A DNA stretch of 64,000 nucleotides from Bacteroidetes bacterium GWB2_32_14. Its GTDB lineage: Bacteria > Bacteroidota > Bacteroidia > Bacteroidales > UBA12077. Of the stretch, positions 8,474 through 17,086 are shown piece after piece (position 1 is the first letter of the stretch; each line of letters opens with the position of its first letter). The position numbers and the translations under genes were made by a program. A model generated the notes under the pieces. It worked only from the letters and a program-made list of their open reading frames with translations. It was not told the origin of the DNA and made no database searches. The DNA is taken from contig MENK01000030.1 in assembly GCA_001768235.1 (NCBI GenBank), positions 59,893-123,892 on the forward strand, in the 5' to 3' direction.

Positions 8474-9820
8474 TTATTTTATATTATCCAATCCTAGTTT
8501 AAATAACTTTCTATCCAGTGCATTGCAGAATTCTGTAAATGCTTTTTCTTTAGCTTCTTCAGTATTATAACCAACTCCCTTAAAGTTTTCGGTATGCTTA
8601 GTCCAGATAAGGTTTTTGTCCTTGCCGGTAATTTTTAGTTCGCCCGATAAATATACCGAAACCAATCCTCCGGCACTTTCTCCGGGTTTTATAACATAGC
8701 TTAATTCAAAAATGTAGTCGGCATCAGCTTTCGATGTAGTTTTAAAATTGTTTTGATTCATGTTTTGGTTAAAAATGCCTGTAATACGGTTACACTCGCT
8801 TCCATTACATGTTTTATCTGCAACAACTAATGCAAATGAAGGGTTCGAAATATTTACAACTACAATGGCTGGTTTTAGGTTACGCTTTAAAATCAATCCG
8901 CGAATAAATAAGTCGTCAACAGCCTTTTGGGCAATTTCTTTAAGGTTTATTGATGCTGCTATTTGTTCAGTACTGTTTTTCGAATAGATTGTTTCTGGTT
9001 CGAGTTGTACATAACCTGTTGCATCGGAGTTTTGACGATCTTTTTTAAGATATCCTCCTGTATATGTAAATTCAACCGGAATATCCCGGGCCGGTTTGTT
9101 TTTGTAAAGAACTTTAAACAATAGGTTTCTATCAAAACTTTTCCCGCGTTTAATATTTATTTCTTTTGTTTCGGCCTCGATTGTAAGCAGGTTTATGATT
9201 TCATTTGCCGATGAATAGAGAGCATTGCCAATATCAACAGAATTTCCGTTAAGTTGAGTTGGCGTTTCTTCATTTAAATATTTTTTTATAGCTTGTAATC
9301 CTTGTAAATAAAATGCTAAAGCTTCTTTGGGTTTGTTTGCCTGTTGTTCCTGTAACCCCGACTGGTATTTAGCCAAAGCGGCAGCAATTGCTTCCCGCTT
9401 TTTCTTTTCCTTCATTTCATGATAAGTACTTTTTTCAATTTTAAAATATACCCAGTACGAATCAGGTGTTTCGTAAAATGCTACTGGTTCAAATCCCTCG
9501 AGGTAATCATCGGTAGAAACTTCAATGCGTTGATCAAAAGTTTCTGAATGCCCGTATTGTGTTTCTATAGTATGCAATACTGATGTAGCACTCACGTTCG
9601 ATGATACTTCTTCTGCTAAATCGGTAAGTGCTTCCTGACGGGCTTTTGCCGTATATTCTGCAGATGTGCCAATTTTTTTTACTGAACCCACACCAACATA
9701 ATAACCTTGTATGTATGGTTTTTGCTTTACCCAGTCGGGTTGCATTTCAAGCTCTGCTGCCTTTTTCTTGGCTGTACAAGACACAAAAAGGATAAATATT
9801 AAAATTAAATAACGCTGCAT
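8474..9820 (-). CDS. LPP20-family lipoprotein
   Basis: 448 residues. The N-terminus MQRYLILIFILFVSC is a lipoprotein signal with Cys15 as the lipidation site. Residues about 28-135 match the LPP20-like pattern: PDWVKQKPYIQGYYVGVGSV, then KARQEALTDLAEEVSSNVSA and later SYWVYFKIEK. The middle is helical with a TPR-like stretch (YQSGLQEQQANKPKEALAFYLQG). The C-terminal 120 residues contain a beta-rich domain (DADYIFELSYVIKPGESAGG, IWTKHTENFKGVGYNTEEAKEKA) resembling flagellar/LpoB-type periplasmic domains. It shares one base with the upstream lipoprotein gene (TAATG), so the two are translationally coupled and probably act together in the outer membrane or periplasm. Function is unknown. Confidence 0.75.
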   Translation of the reverse strand: MQRYLILIFILFVSCTAKKKAAELEMQPDWVKQKPYIQGYYVGVGSVKKIGTSAEYTAKARQEALTDLAEEVSSNVSATSVLHTIETQYGHSETFDQRIEVSTDDYLEGFEPVAFYETPDSYWVYFKIEKSTYHEMKEKKKREAIAAALAKYQSGLQEQQANKPKEALAFYLQGLQAIKKYLNEETPTQLNGNSVDIGNALYSSANEIINLLTIEAETKEINIKRGKSFDRNLLFKVLYKNKPARDIPVEFTYTGGYLKKDRQNSDATGYVQLEPETIYSKNSTEQIAASINLKEIAQKAVDDLFIRGLILKRNLKPAIVVVNISNPSFALVVADKTCNGSECNRITGIFNQNMNQNNFKTTSKADADYIFELSYVIKPGESAGGLVSVYLSGELKITGKDKNLIWTKHTENFKGVGYNTEEAKEKAFTEFCNALDRKLFKLGLDNIK

Positions 9821-11178
9821 TATTTTTCGGGATTATATTTATTTACTTTATCTGATATTCGTTGAACCGACTGTTTTATCACTTCGTCTAACAGTTCAGT
9901 TGTCGATTTAATATCCTTTGATGCATTTAACAGATTTTTTAACCTGTTAATATCACTCTGATTATCTTTTACATTATCTTCAGGTGATTTCCTGTCTTTG
10001 TATTTCCAATACCCGGGTACGAGAGTTTTCTTTTCACCACTGAAACTTGCATAATGCATTTTATCATTATTTGTAAGGCTTACCAAATCCGATACCAAAA
10101 TCTCGTTGTTTTCTGTTGATATAAGCTTAAAATTTAATTCCACACTTGCATAATTCTCTGCTTCATATTCGTAATATGTAGTCTTAAAATATTCAACTTT
10201 ATCAATATCTTCGCCCTTATCGTTTTTTACTTTTCTTACTTCTTTTATATATCCTCTTTTCTCTGTTTTGTTTAATTTACCTGTATTTTCAACTACACGG
10301 GATACATTGCCTGTTAAAATTGCTTTTATCCCCGACAAATTTGCAGCTTGCATATTTAATCTTCCATCCTGGTATATGTTTGCATTAATTGCAGATACAT
10401 CAATAATTTTTATAAATGGATTTTCTGATGTACTAAGCTGTGATCTTACTTTAGATGTAACGGCTTGTGATGTATTTCTGGTATATGTATTTGAATATTG
10501 GAAATCGGTTACAAGTATTGTTATTGTTCCTTTTTGTAAAGCTTCTTCTTTTAAGGTGTTTGCTTGTTTATAACCTCCGGTACCTTTTAAAATATTATCA
10601 AACGTGTAATACGCTTTTCTGTACAAACCATTGTCGAGATTTGTATTTGCTTCGCGATAAAAGGGTTCGTATTTAGCTGTAATGTACAAGTCTTTAACAT
10701 CCTTGTAATTTCCATCTATTTTTTTTATTTCTTCGAAAACAAGTAACGCGGCTGCAAAATCATCCCGATTTAACTTGTCAACTCCATCGGTATATTTTTT
10801 ATTGAGATAGTCATTTTTAGATTCTTCGTAATATTCTTTATAATACTCAGGAAAGTTTAACTCTACATTTACCGCTTTTATTTTATTAAAGTAATTTTCT
10901 GCATCAATGTAGTTGTAAACAGCTTTTTTGTAATCAGCCTGTTTGTAAGCAATATTAAACTCCGATAATTTCTTATCTAATGTTTGTTGGCCGGTTTTTC
11001 GTAATCCCAACTTGGCATCAACATTTGAATCTTTTTTCCTGACGGCTTCATAATAATATGCAGCAGCATCCTCGTACAATCCTGCTTCTTCAAATTTTGC
11101 TGCTTTTTTTGTATAACGCTTCGATGCACAACCTGCTATAAGTAATATTACACTTAGGAATAGTAAAATTTTTTTCAT
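9820..11178 (-). CDS. TPR lipoprotein with CsgG/LpoB-like domain
   Basis: 452 residues. MKKILLFLSVILLIAGC is a clear lipoprotein signal (Cys17). Residues about 20-200 are TPR-like helices (KKAAKFEEAGLYEDAAAYYY, LNRDDFAAALLVFEEIKKI). From about residue 212 a beta/alpha domain begins with GTITILVTDFQYSNTYTRN, and contains AAFNLSG-type motifs (LNMQAANLSGIKAILTGNVS) reminiscent of CsgG and LpoB folds, in which such proteins bind other envelope machinery. It is the first gene of a two-gene unit with the LPP20-like lipoprotein (one-base overlap). No curli genes or penicillin-binding protein are nearby, so a partner cannot be named. Confidence 0.7.
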   Translation of the reverse strand: MKKILLFLSVILLIAGCASKRYTKKAAKFEEAGLYEDAAAYYYEAVRKKDSNVDAKLGLRKTGQQTLDKKLSEFNIAYKQADYKKAVYNYIDAENYFNKIKAVNVELNFPEYYKEYYEESKNDYLNKKYTDGVDKLNRDDFAAALLVFEEIKKIDGNYKDVKDLYITAKYEPFYREANTNLDNGLYRKAYYTFDNILKGTGGYKQANTLKEEALQKGTITILVTDFQYSNTYTRNTSQAVTSKVRSQLSTSENPFIKIIDVSAINANIYQDGRLNMQAANLSGIKAILTGNVSRVVENTGKLNKTEKRGYIKEVRKVKNDKGEDIDKVEYFKTTYYEYEAENYASVELNFKLISTENNEILVSDLVSLTNNDKMHYASFSGEKKTLVPGYWKYKDRKSPEDNVKDNQSDINRLKNLLNASKDIKSTTELLDEVIKQSVQRISDKVNKYNPEK

Positions 11179-11340
11179 GCGAATAATATTTTTTGAATGT
11201 GAAAAATACTAATATTAATAGATATTTAAAAACGATAAAATAAAATATCAACTCTATTTACAAAATGTGTGCTATTTTGATTATAAAATAAAACTTATTT
11301 TGTTCTTTTAAATACTGATTTTATATGTTTCCAACAAACA

Positions 11341-11380
11341 TAACTATAAAAGTAGTTGTATAATTATAAAAATAGTTATA
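11341..11380. promoter_or_regulatory. tandem 20-bp operator upstream of blaI
   Basis: Two directly repeated 20-bp units lie end to end: TAACTATAAAAGTAGTTGTA (11341-11360) and TAATTATAAAAATAGTTATA (11361-11380). They differ at 3 of 20 positions. Each is an imperfect palindrome around a central AAAA (for example TATAATTAT-AAAA-ATAGTTATA). The array overlaps the presumed promoter and ends 10 bases before the blaI ATG. BlaI/MecI proteins are dimers that bind palindromes in their own promoters, so autoregulation is the natural reading. This is inferred, not shown. Confidence 0.6.
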
Positions 11381-11386
11381 TGTTTG
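11379..11386 (+). promoter_or_regulatory. Bacteroidota -7 promoter box for blaI
   Basis: TATGTTTG matches TAnnTTTG exactly. A TTG at 11356-11358 lies 20 bases upstream at the -33 position. The predicted transcription start falls at or next to the ATG at 11391, implying a leaderless or nearly leaderless mRNA. The -33 element lies inside the operator array. Confidence 0.5.
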
Positions 11387-11390
11387 CGGT

Positions 11391-11771
11391 ATGAAAGAAT
11401 TAACCAAAGCTGAAGAACAAGTTATGCAATATCTCTGGGAGATCGAAAAAGGATTTCTTAAAGATATTGCAGATCAATTCCCTGATCCAAAACCTGCATA
11501 TACAACTATTTCGACCGTTGTTCGAGTACTTGTAAGTAAAGGATTTATTGGATTTAAAACTTATGGGAAATCTAACGAGTATTATCCTTTGATAAGTAAA
11601 AAAGACTATACAAAAGTTTTTTTTAAAGGAATAGTAAAAGGATTTTTTAATAATTCAGCCAGCAAGCTGGTTTCGTTTTTCGCATCGGAAAATGATTTAA
11701 GCCTGATAGAGCTGGAACAATTAAAAAAACAAGTCGAAGAACAAATTGAAAAAAAGAAAAAATCAGAATAA
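11391..11771 (+). CDS. BlaI/MecI/CopY family transcriptional repressor
   Basis: 126 residues with the typical winged-helix start (MKELTKAEEQVMQYLWEIEKG), the recognition-helix region PKPAYTTISTVVRVLVSKGF, and the wing YGKSNEYYPLISKKDY. The C-terminal third is a dimerisation helix ending in a lysine-rich tail. In the known systems such repressors dimerise on palindromic operators and are cleaved when the partner M56 sensor protease is activated. The partner gene follows immediately: the stop and next ATG share one base (TAATG at 11771). The tandem operator at 11341-11380 suggests autoregulation. The regulated stimulus need not be beta-lactams, because no beta-lactamase gene is nearby. Confidence 0.93.
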   Translation: MKELTKAEEQVMQYLWEIEKGFLKDIADQFPDPKPAYTTISTVVRVLVSKGFIGFKTYGKSNEYYPLISKKDYTKVFFKGIVKGFFNNSASKLVSFFASENDLSLIELEQLKKQVEEQIEKKKKSE

Positions 11772-13138
11772 TGAATTCATTTATAATATATCTTATAGAA
11801 TCAGCCATATCGGCATCTCTATTTTACACGTTTTATGAGTTATTTCTTAAAAGAGATACGTGGTTTCGGTTCAACAGGTATTTTTTATTATTCAGCTTGA
11901 TATTTTCCTGCATACTGCCAATTCTTGATTTTTCAGTGTCTGGGTTTATGGTTAATTCTCAAAATCAATTTGTATTTAATGAATACATGAACTTTGGTTC
12001 AACAATTAATTCTCTTGAAACAAATACAATTGAATTGATTCACAAACCAGATTTTCTTGTACTCTTATACTTTGTATTTGTTAGCATATTTCTTATACGA
12101 TTATTTTATCAACTATTTCAATTATTAAAAACTATAAATGCCAATGAAATAATAAATTATAAAAAATTTAAATTAGTGTTGTTGAATAACAGCAGTTCAC
12201 CGTTTTCTTTCTTTAACTATATTTTTATTGATAAAGATGATTATGGTTCAATTGGATCAAATGAATTGCTGTTGCATGAAATTACACATGCGCGGCAGAA
12301 ACATTCATTTGATGTTATTCTTCTTGAACTAGTTCTTGTTCTTCAGTGGTTTAATCCTTTCATTTACAGGTACAGACAAGCATTTAAAGAAATTCATGAA
12401 TACTTGGCCGATAGTGGAGTTTTACAAGCTAATTATGATAAAATTGCTTATCAGAAATTAATTATAGGCCAAATTGAAAAGAGTTTTGATGTTCGTCTTG
12501 CCAGCCAATTTAATTATTCATTAACTAAAAACAGAATAAAAATGATGACAAGAATAAATTCAGGAAAACTAACAAAACTAAAAGGGTTATTAGTTCTCCC
12601 ATTAATCGCCATAATGTTAATGGCTTTTTCAAATAATACTACAAACAAAAGTATTTTAAGAGCAAAACATTTTCAACTGAAAACAGATTCGAGTACAATC
12701 CCATCAATTTTCCCTGTAAAAATGGGTGATGGAGTAGAAGTATCTTCTGGTTTTGGAATGAGAATTCATCCTATTTCGAAAAAGGAAACTATGCATTATG
12801 GAGTTGATTTCAAAGCTCCAGAAGGAACTCCGGTTTATGTTACAGCCGACGGGATGGTTCGAAAAGTGGAGAAAGATTTCAAGCAGGGTGAGGGCTATGG
12901 TAAATATATCATTATTGATCACGCAAATGGTTTTTCCACACTTTACGCACAGCTTTCTGATTATAATGTTGTTGAAGGGAAAGAAGTAAAACAAGGCGAT
13001 GTAATTGGTTATGTCGGGCAAAGCGGGTTATCAACAGGTACTCATTTGCATTACGAAGTAATGAAAGAAGGTAAGAATGTAAATCCGGCAGATTATTTTA
13101 TAAAATGGGCTTTAGCCCGATCAACTGAAAGAAGGTAA
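11771..13138 (+). CDS. M56 (BlaR1-like) membrane metallopeptidase fused to an M23 endopeptidase domain
   Basis: 455 residues. Membrane helices lie at about 4-23, 37-56, 96-117 and 275-291. The M56 zinc site HEITH (His169-His173) is on the cytoplasmic side between helices, followed by NPFIYRYRQAFKEIHEYLAD, the standard M56 third-ligand region. After the last helix, residues about 320-445 form a complete M23 (lysostaphin/LytM) domain: HYGVD (His342, Asp346), YGKYIIIDHANGFSTLYAQL, and HLHYE (His425, His427). All M23 zinc and catalytic positions are retained. In BlaR1 the corresponding outer position carries a penicillin-binding sensor domain; here it is a putative peptidoglycan endopeptidase. 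It is translationally coupled to blaI. Fusion of M23 to M56 is a known architecture in Bacteroidota, but its signal is not defined. Confidence 0.92.
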   Translation: MNSFIIYLIESAISASLFYTFYELFLKRDTWFRFNRYFLLFSLIFSCILPILDFSVSGFMVNSQNQFVFNEYMNFGSTINSLETNTIELIHKPDFLVLLYFVFVSIFLIRLFYQLFQLLKTINANEIINYKKFKLVLLNNSSSPFSFFNYIFIDKDDYGSIGSNELLLHEITHARQKHSFDVILLELVLVLQWFNPFIYRYRQAFKEIHEYLADSGVLQANYDKIAYQKLIIGQIEKSFDVRLASQFNYSLTKNRIKMMTRINSGKLTKLKGLLVLPLIAIMLMAFSNNTTNKSILRAKHFQLKTDSSTIPSIFPVKMGDGVEVSSGFGMRIHPISKKETMHYGVDFKAPEGTPVYVTADGMVRKVEKDFKQGEGYGKYIIIDHANGFSTLYAQLSDYNVVEGKEVKQGDVIGYVGQSGLSTGTHLHYEVMKEGKNVNPADYFIKWALARSTERR

Positions 13139-13224
13139 TATTTCTCTTACAATTTATTAATAAGTGTAACGAATTATTTTCTCATTCGTCTTTTAGAAAA
13201 GTTAAATTTTAAAAATCGAATGTT

Positions 13225-13704
13225 ATGAAAAAATTAATATCAGTTATTATTGTAATAATGCTCTCAGCACCAGTATTATTTGCCCAGGAAACTCTTAAAG
13301 AAGTAGTTCGCGATTACCAAAGAAATAATTCTGAGTACACTTTTGTTATTCCAGGTTTCCTGATAAAAATGGGATTGGCATTTGGAGAAATGGAAGATGA
13401 AGAACGTGAAGTTCTCGAAATGATTGATGATATGAAAATTGTAATTTGTGAAAACAACTTTAAGAAAGGCGACTTTTCAGTTTTGGATAATGGAATTAAA
13501 AACGGAACTTTTTCTGAATTAATGACAGTAAATGACGGTGGTGATAAAGTTAGAATGATTATGAACCAGAAATCAAAACAAAAATCAAAACAAAAATCTG
13601 AATTACTAATGATCGTTGAAGGAGTTGACAATGAAAATGTAATGATGTTGTTTGATTTTCATGGAGAACCCGATTTCAGAAAATTTATAAGTATGACCGA
13701 TTAA
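13225..13704 (+). CDS. DUF4252 domain secreted protein
   Basis: 159 residues with signal peptide (MKKLISVIIVIMLSAPVLFAQ). The remainder fits DUF4252, a small periplasmic family confined largely to Bacteroidota: alternating helices and strands with FVIPGFLIKMGLAFGEMEDE, MKIVICENN and SELLMIVEG. A lysine/serine/glutamine microrepeat (KSKQKSKQKSE, from an 11-base direct repeat around 13569-13590) replaces the usual short loop. It lies 86 bases after the M56/M23 gene, on the same strand, with a strong terminator 10 bases past its stop, so it may be the third gene of the BlaI-controlled unit. The function of DUF4252 is unknown. Confidence 0.75.
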   Translation: MKKLISVIIVIMLSAPVLFAQETLKEVVRDYQRNNSEYTFVIPGFLIKMGLAFGEMEDEEREVLEMIDDMKIVICENNFKKGDFSVLDNGIKNGTFSELMTVNDGGDKVRMIMNQKSKQKSKQKSELLMIVEGVDNENVMMLFDFHGEPDFRKFISMTD

Positions 13705-13713
13705 ATACCTAAT

Positions 13714-13750
13714 AATGAGAAAAGGGAAGCATTGCTTCCCTTTTCTCATT
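13714..13750. terminator. bidirectional hairpin terminator
   Basis: Perfect 18-base inverted repeat (13714-13731 with 13733-13750), centred on GCATTGC, between the convergent DUF4252 and VWA genes. A/T-rich arms give U-rich tails on both strands. The stop of the VWA gene immediately abuts its right arm. Confidence 0.85.
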
Positions 13751-14911
13751 TTATTCAAATTTAAATTTCTTAGCTTTTGCCTGCGTTTTAATTGCTTTTA
13801 ACATCACATCGTCCAATACATTTTCTTTTGCTGTTTCTGATTGTTGTTTGCTTACATACTCTTCGCGTTTTTTATTCAATTCAATAATTTCTTTTTGAAT
13901 TTGCTCCCGTTCGTTTTTCTTGGCTTCAATATATTTTGTTTTTTCTTCGTCATTCATTTCTTTCATTTCTTCAGGAAGTTCTTCTTTTATTATTTTATCT
14001 ATTTCGAAATCTGTTTGTCCTGAGGCATCAACCAGGTCCCACGATTCATTCTTGTACACGTGTGATGCTTTCGATACAGCACGTTTTACAGAATTAACCT
14101 GGCTAATACCACTTGCATTTACATCCTGGGCTTCCTGATTTTCTTTTTTCTGTTTGCCTTCTCTTCCGTATGTAACATAGGTATTATTTAGTTTGATATT
14201 AAGCTGCGAAATACGATCATCATAAGGAGAAGAGATATAAATGGTTCTGAAATCCTGATTTATACTCATATATTCGCCACCGGTTATTTCAGCTCCCTGT
14301 TTCCAGCTTGTGTTTATTCCTTCGTGGTAATCGCCGCAAAAGATAGTGTTAACAACAATACCCGAATTTTTTGCACGATAGCAGGCATCCCTGAAATCAA
14401 CAGAACCTTGTGTAAATGGCTCATTCCCGGCAATAAATACCAGTTTTAAATCATCAGTTGAATTGCTCCAGTCTAGTTGCTCCAATGATGTTTTAATTAC
14501 CTGCCCGCAGAATTCATCTCCGCCATTGGTTTTTAATTCAAAAAGTTTTTGCGAAACTAAATCCAGATCTTTTGTTAAAAAAACAACCTGTCGTATATAA
14601 CCTTCGTACGGATTTAGCCAGTTATTGCCATATTCATACAATGCAATTTGTAATTCAGGTTTTGCCCCATCACAACTTGCCTTTGCAAGCTCATTCACAA
14701 TAGTCCATAGTTGCGATTTAGCCTGTTCAATTAAACCATCCATGCTATTACTTGTATCTAAAAGCAAAGCAATTTTTATTGATTTTTTATCCTGATTATC
14801 AGGTGGTGTGTTTGCATTTGCACACATGGTAAGTAACGAGAGAGTAAGTAGAGAAACTAATCCCGATTTTAAGAGATTCCTGATTGCTGAACTTTGATTT
14901 TGTGTTTTCAT
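13751..14911 (-). CDS. secreted VWA-domain protein
   Basis: 386 residues. The N-terminus has an extended basic region then a hydrophobic stretch (KSGLVSLLTLSLLTMCANAN), consistent with a signal peptide; the Cys lacks a good lipobox. A von Willebrand factor A domain follows with the MIDAS motif DTSNSMDG near residue 52, and the later GGDEF-like string NGGDEFCGQ is coincidental, not a cyclase. FIAGNEPFTQGSVDFRDACY and IFCGDYHEGI are characteristic of one marine Bacteroidota VWA subgroup. The C-terminal 90 residues are highly charged and probably coiled-coil (EEKTKYIEAKKNEREQIQKE). VWA domains bind metal-dependent protein ligands; the partner is unknown. Monocistronic. Confidence 0.8.
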   Translation of the reverse strand: MKTQNQSSAIRNLLKSGLVSLLTLSLLTMCANANTPPDNQDKKSIKIALLLDTSNSMDGLIEQAKSQLWTIVNELAKASCDGAKPELQIALYEYGNNWLNPYEGYIRQVVFLTKDLDLVSQKLFELKTNGGDEFCGQVIKTSLEQLDWSNSTDDLKLVFIAGNEPFTQGSVDFRDACYRAKNSGIVVNTIFCGDYHEGINTSWKQGAEITGGEYMSINQDFRTIYISSPYDDRISQLNIKLNNTYVTYGREGKQKKENQEAQDVNASGISQVNSVKRAVSKASHVYKNESWDLVDASGQTDFEIDKIIKEELPEEMKEMNDEEKTKYIEAKKNEREQIQKEIIELNKKREEYVSKQQSETAKENVLDDVMLKAIKTQAKAKKFKFE

Positions 14912-15148
14912 TTTTATTTGTTTTTAATTGGTTTCTGAAGTAAAAGTATATCCAAAAAAAAGCAGAAAAAATATAAAATTAGGCAACAGCGTAACCCATT
15001 TAGTAAAATAGCCGAATAAACGAGTTAAGTGGAAAACTGGGCTTGAAAATACTGATTTATAAGGACTTTTAAGATTCGGGTGATTTTTAAAACTCGAATT
15101 TTGTTTGTACTTTTACTCTGTATTTGTTTTGGATTAAAACCAATGTGA

Positions 15149-17086
15149 ATGAAAAAGGGAGTTTATATAGTATTTGTTTTAACTGGGCTATGCATTTCAA
15201 CTTATTCTCAGTCGAAGTTAACCAGAAATAAGGTATCGGGGATATCAGAATTGCTTGATTCAGCCGAAGTCTATTCAAAAAAAGATGCTGTAAAAGCATA
15301 TAATTTTATTGAAGAAGCTTTAGAATTGATTATTCAAAATGATGATAAAGGGAATGAAATAAGGGCATATTCAATTTTAGGAGATATTAACTTCTTTTCT
15401 GAACAATATGATTTATCTACTGAAAATTATATTAAAGCAATTAGCTTAGCTGAAAAAATAAATAAAAATAATTTATCGTATGATTCACGTAAAAAACTTG
15501 GTGTTGCATTTAAAGCAAATAACGATTACGACAAAGCTATTTTTTATTTTAATTCTTTTTTAACACATACTGCAAAAAATTTACCTAACAACGATATTGT
15601 TTTTATTAAAACTCATTTAGCCGAAACTTACGAGTTAAAAGGAGAGTATGCATTGGCAGAACAAACCTATAAAGAAGTGCTGTCAATAGAACAAAGCAGG
15701 AACAATAGAGAAGGAATCATGCTAATTCAGGATCGATTGGCTAATATTAATCTTCAGCAGAACAATCCTGCCGGGGCAATTCAGTATTACGAAAAATCGG
15801 AGAGAATGGCTGAAGAGTCGTCAGATAAAAGATCGCTGGCAAATGCTTTACGCGGGAAAAGTGCAGCACTTAAAAAGCAAAACAAACCAGAAGAAGAATT
15901 AAGTGCCCGTCAACAGGCCCTGGATATTAACGAAGAACTTGATGATGTTGAAGCTCAGAATGAAGATTTGGTTGAAATTGGTAAAATATATGTTGAACAA
16001 AAACAGGAAGAAAAAGCTATTCCTGTTTTACAAAGAAGCATTACTCTTTCGGATGAAACTAAAAATATTACTCAAAAAAAGGAAGCTCTTTACACTTTAT
16101 CTAAGGCCTATGAACGTTCTGATATAGCCAAGGCCTTTTCAACCTATAAGGAATTTGTGAAAGTAAATGACAGTATAAATAGTATTCGTGAGCAGGAATT
16201 ACTCTCGAGGCTTGAACTGGCAACATCATTAAACAGAAAACAACAACGGATTGATTTGTTGGAAAAAGACAAAGAACTGAACGATAAAACCATTGAACTC
16301 CTTATGCAGGATCAAACAATGCAGGAGGAATTTATTAAAAATCAGAAACGAACAATTTACTTTTTAATTATCATTCTGTTTATTCTTAGTATCTCATCAA
16401 TTTTCATATTGCGTAGTGCAAAACAAAAGCGATTGGCAAATCAGTTGTTGGCACTTAAATCGTTGCGCAGCCAAATGAATCCGCATTTTATTTTTAATGC
16501 CTTAAATTCGGTAAATAGTTATATTGCAAAAAAAGACGAACTCTCTGCAAACCGCTATTTATCAGATTTTGCATTTCTAATGCGCTCGGTAATGGAAAAC
16601 TCGAAACATGATTTTATTCCATTAACCGATGAAATTAAAATAATTGATTTGTATTTAAAATTAGAGCACGAGCGATTTAAAGAAAAGTTCGATTATCAAT
16701 TTGTTGTCGATGAAAACATAAACACGGAGTCGTTTCAAATTCCTCCAATGCTGATTCAGCCCTATATCGAAAATGCTGTTTGGCACGGGTTGCGTTATAA
16801 AGAAGAAAAAGGCTTTTTAACTGTTGAGCTTAAACCGGTTGATAAGAATCTCCAGATAATAATTATTGATAATGGAATTGGAAGGAAAAGGTCGAATGAA
16901 ATAAAAACTAAGAATCAACAACAAAATAACTCGACAGGGATAAAAAACATTGAATCCCGGCTGAAGATTATCAATGAAGTACACCGTTTGGGAATACAGA
17001 TTGATGTTTCAGATTTAGATTTGGAAAATCATTCAGGCACAATTGTCAGTATTTTAGTTCCAATGCAGAAAAAAATAACTCAATAA
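15149..17086 (+). CDS. TPR sensor histidine kinase, LytS/YpdA type
   Basis: 645 residues. Signal peptide at 1-21 (ending STYSQ), then TPR repeats across residues about 25-330 in the periplasm, a coiled-coil, and one membrane helix at about 400-424 (YFLIIILFILSISSIFIL). The cytoplasmic part is a His_kinase/LytS module: QMNPHFIFNALNSVNSYIA with phosphoacceptor His446, then PPMLIQPYIENAVWHGL and the ATPase signature IIDNGIGRKRS. This family phosphorylates LytTR response regulators. The regulator gene follows with a one-base overlap of stop and start (TAATGG at 17084-17088), so the two form one two-component system. TPR-sensing kinases of this design are common in Bacteroidota; the signal is unknown. 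Confidence 0.92.
   Translation: MKKGVYIVFVLTGLCISTYSQSKLTRNKVSGISELLDSAEVYSKKDAVKAYNFIEEALELIIQNDDKGNEIRAYSILGDINFFSEQYDLSTENYIKAISLAEKINKNNLSYDSRKKLGVAFKANNDYDKAIFYFNSFLTHTAKNLPNNDIVFIKTHLAETYELKGEYALAEQTYKEVLSIEQSRNNREGIMLIQDRLANINLQQNNPAGAIQYYEKSERMAEESSDKRSLANALRGKSAALKKQNKPEEELSARQQALDINEELDDVEAQNEDLVEIGKIYVEQKQEEKAIPVLQRSITLSDETKNITQKKEALYTLSKAYERSDIAKAFSTYKEFVKVNDSINSIREQELLSRLELATSLNRKQQRIDLLEKDKELNDKTIELLMQDQTMQEEFIKNQKRTIYFLIIILFILSISSIFILRSAKQKRLANQLLALKSLRSQMNPHFIFNALNSVNSYIAKKDELSANRYLSDFAFLMRSVMENSKHDFIPLTDEIKIIDLYLKLEHERFKEKFDYQFVVDENINTESFQIPPMLIQPYIENAVWHGLRYKEEKGFLTVELKPVDKNLQIIIIDNGIGRKRSNEIKTKNQQQNNSTGIKNIESRLKIINEVHRLGIQIDVSDLDLENHSGTIVSILVPMQKKITQ

Noticed and set aside
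11391..13138. Beta-lactam resistance regulatory pair (BlaI/BlaR1).
   Set aside because: No beta-lactamase gene is nearby and the sensor carries an M23 domain in place of a penicillin-binding domain; drug resistance cannot be claimed.
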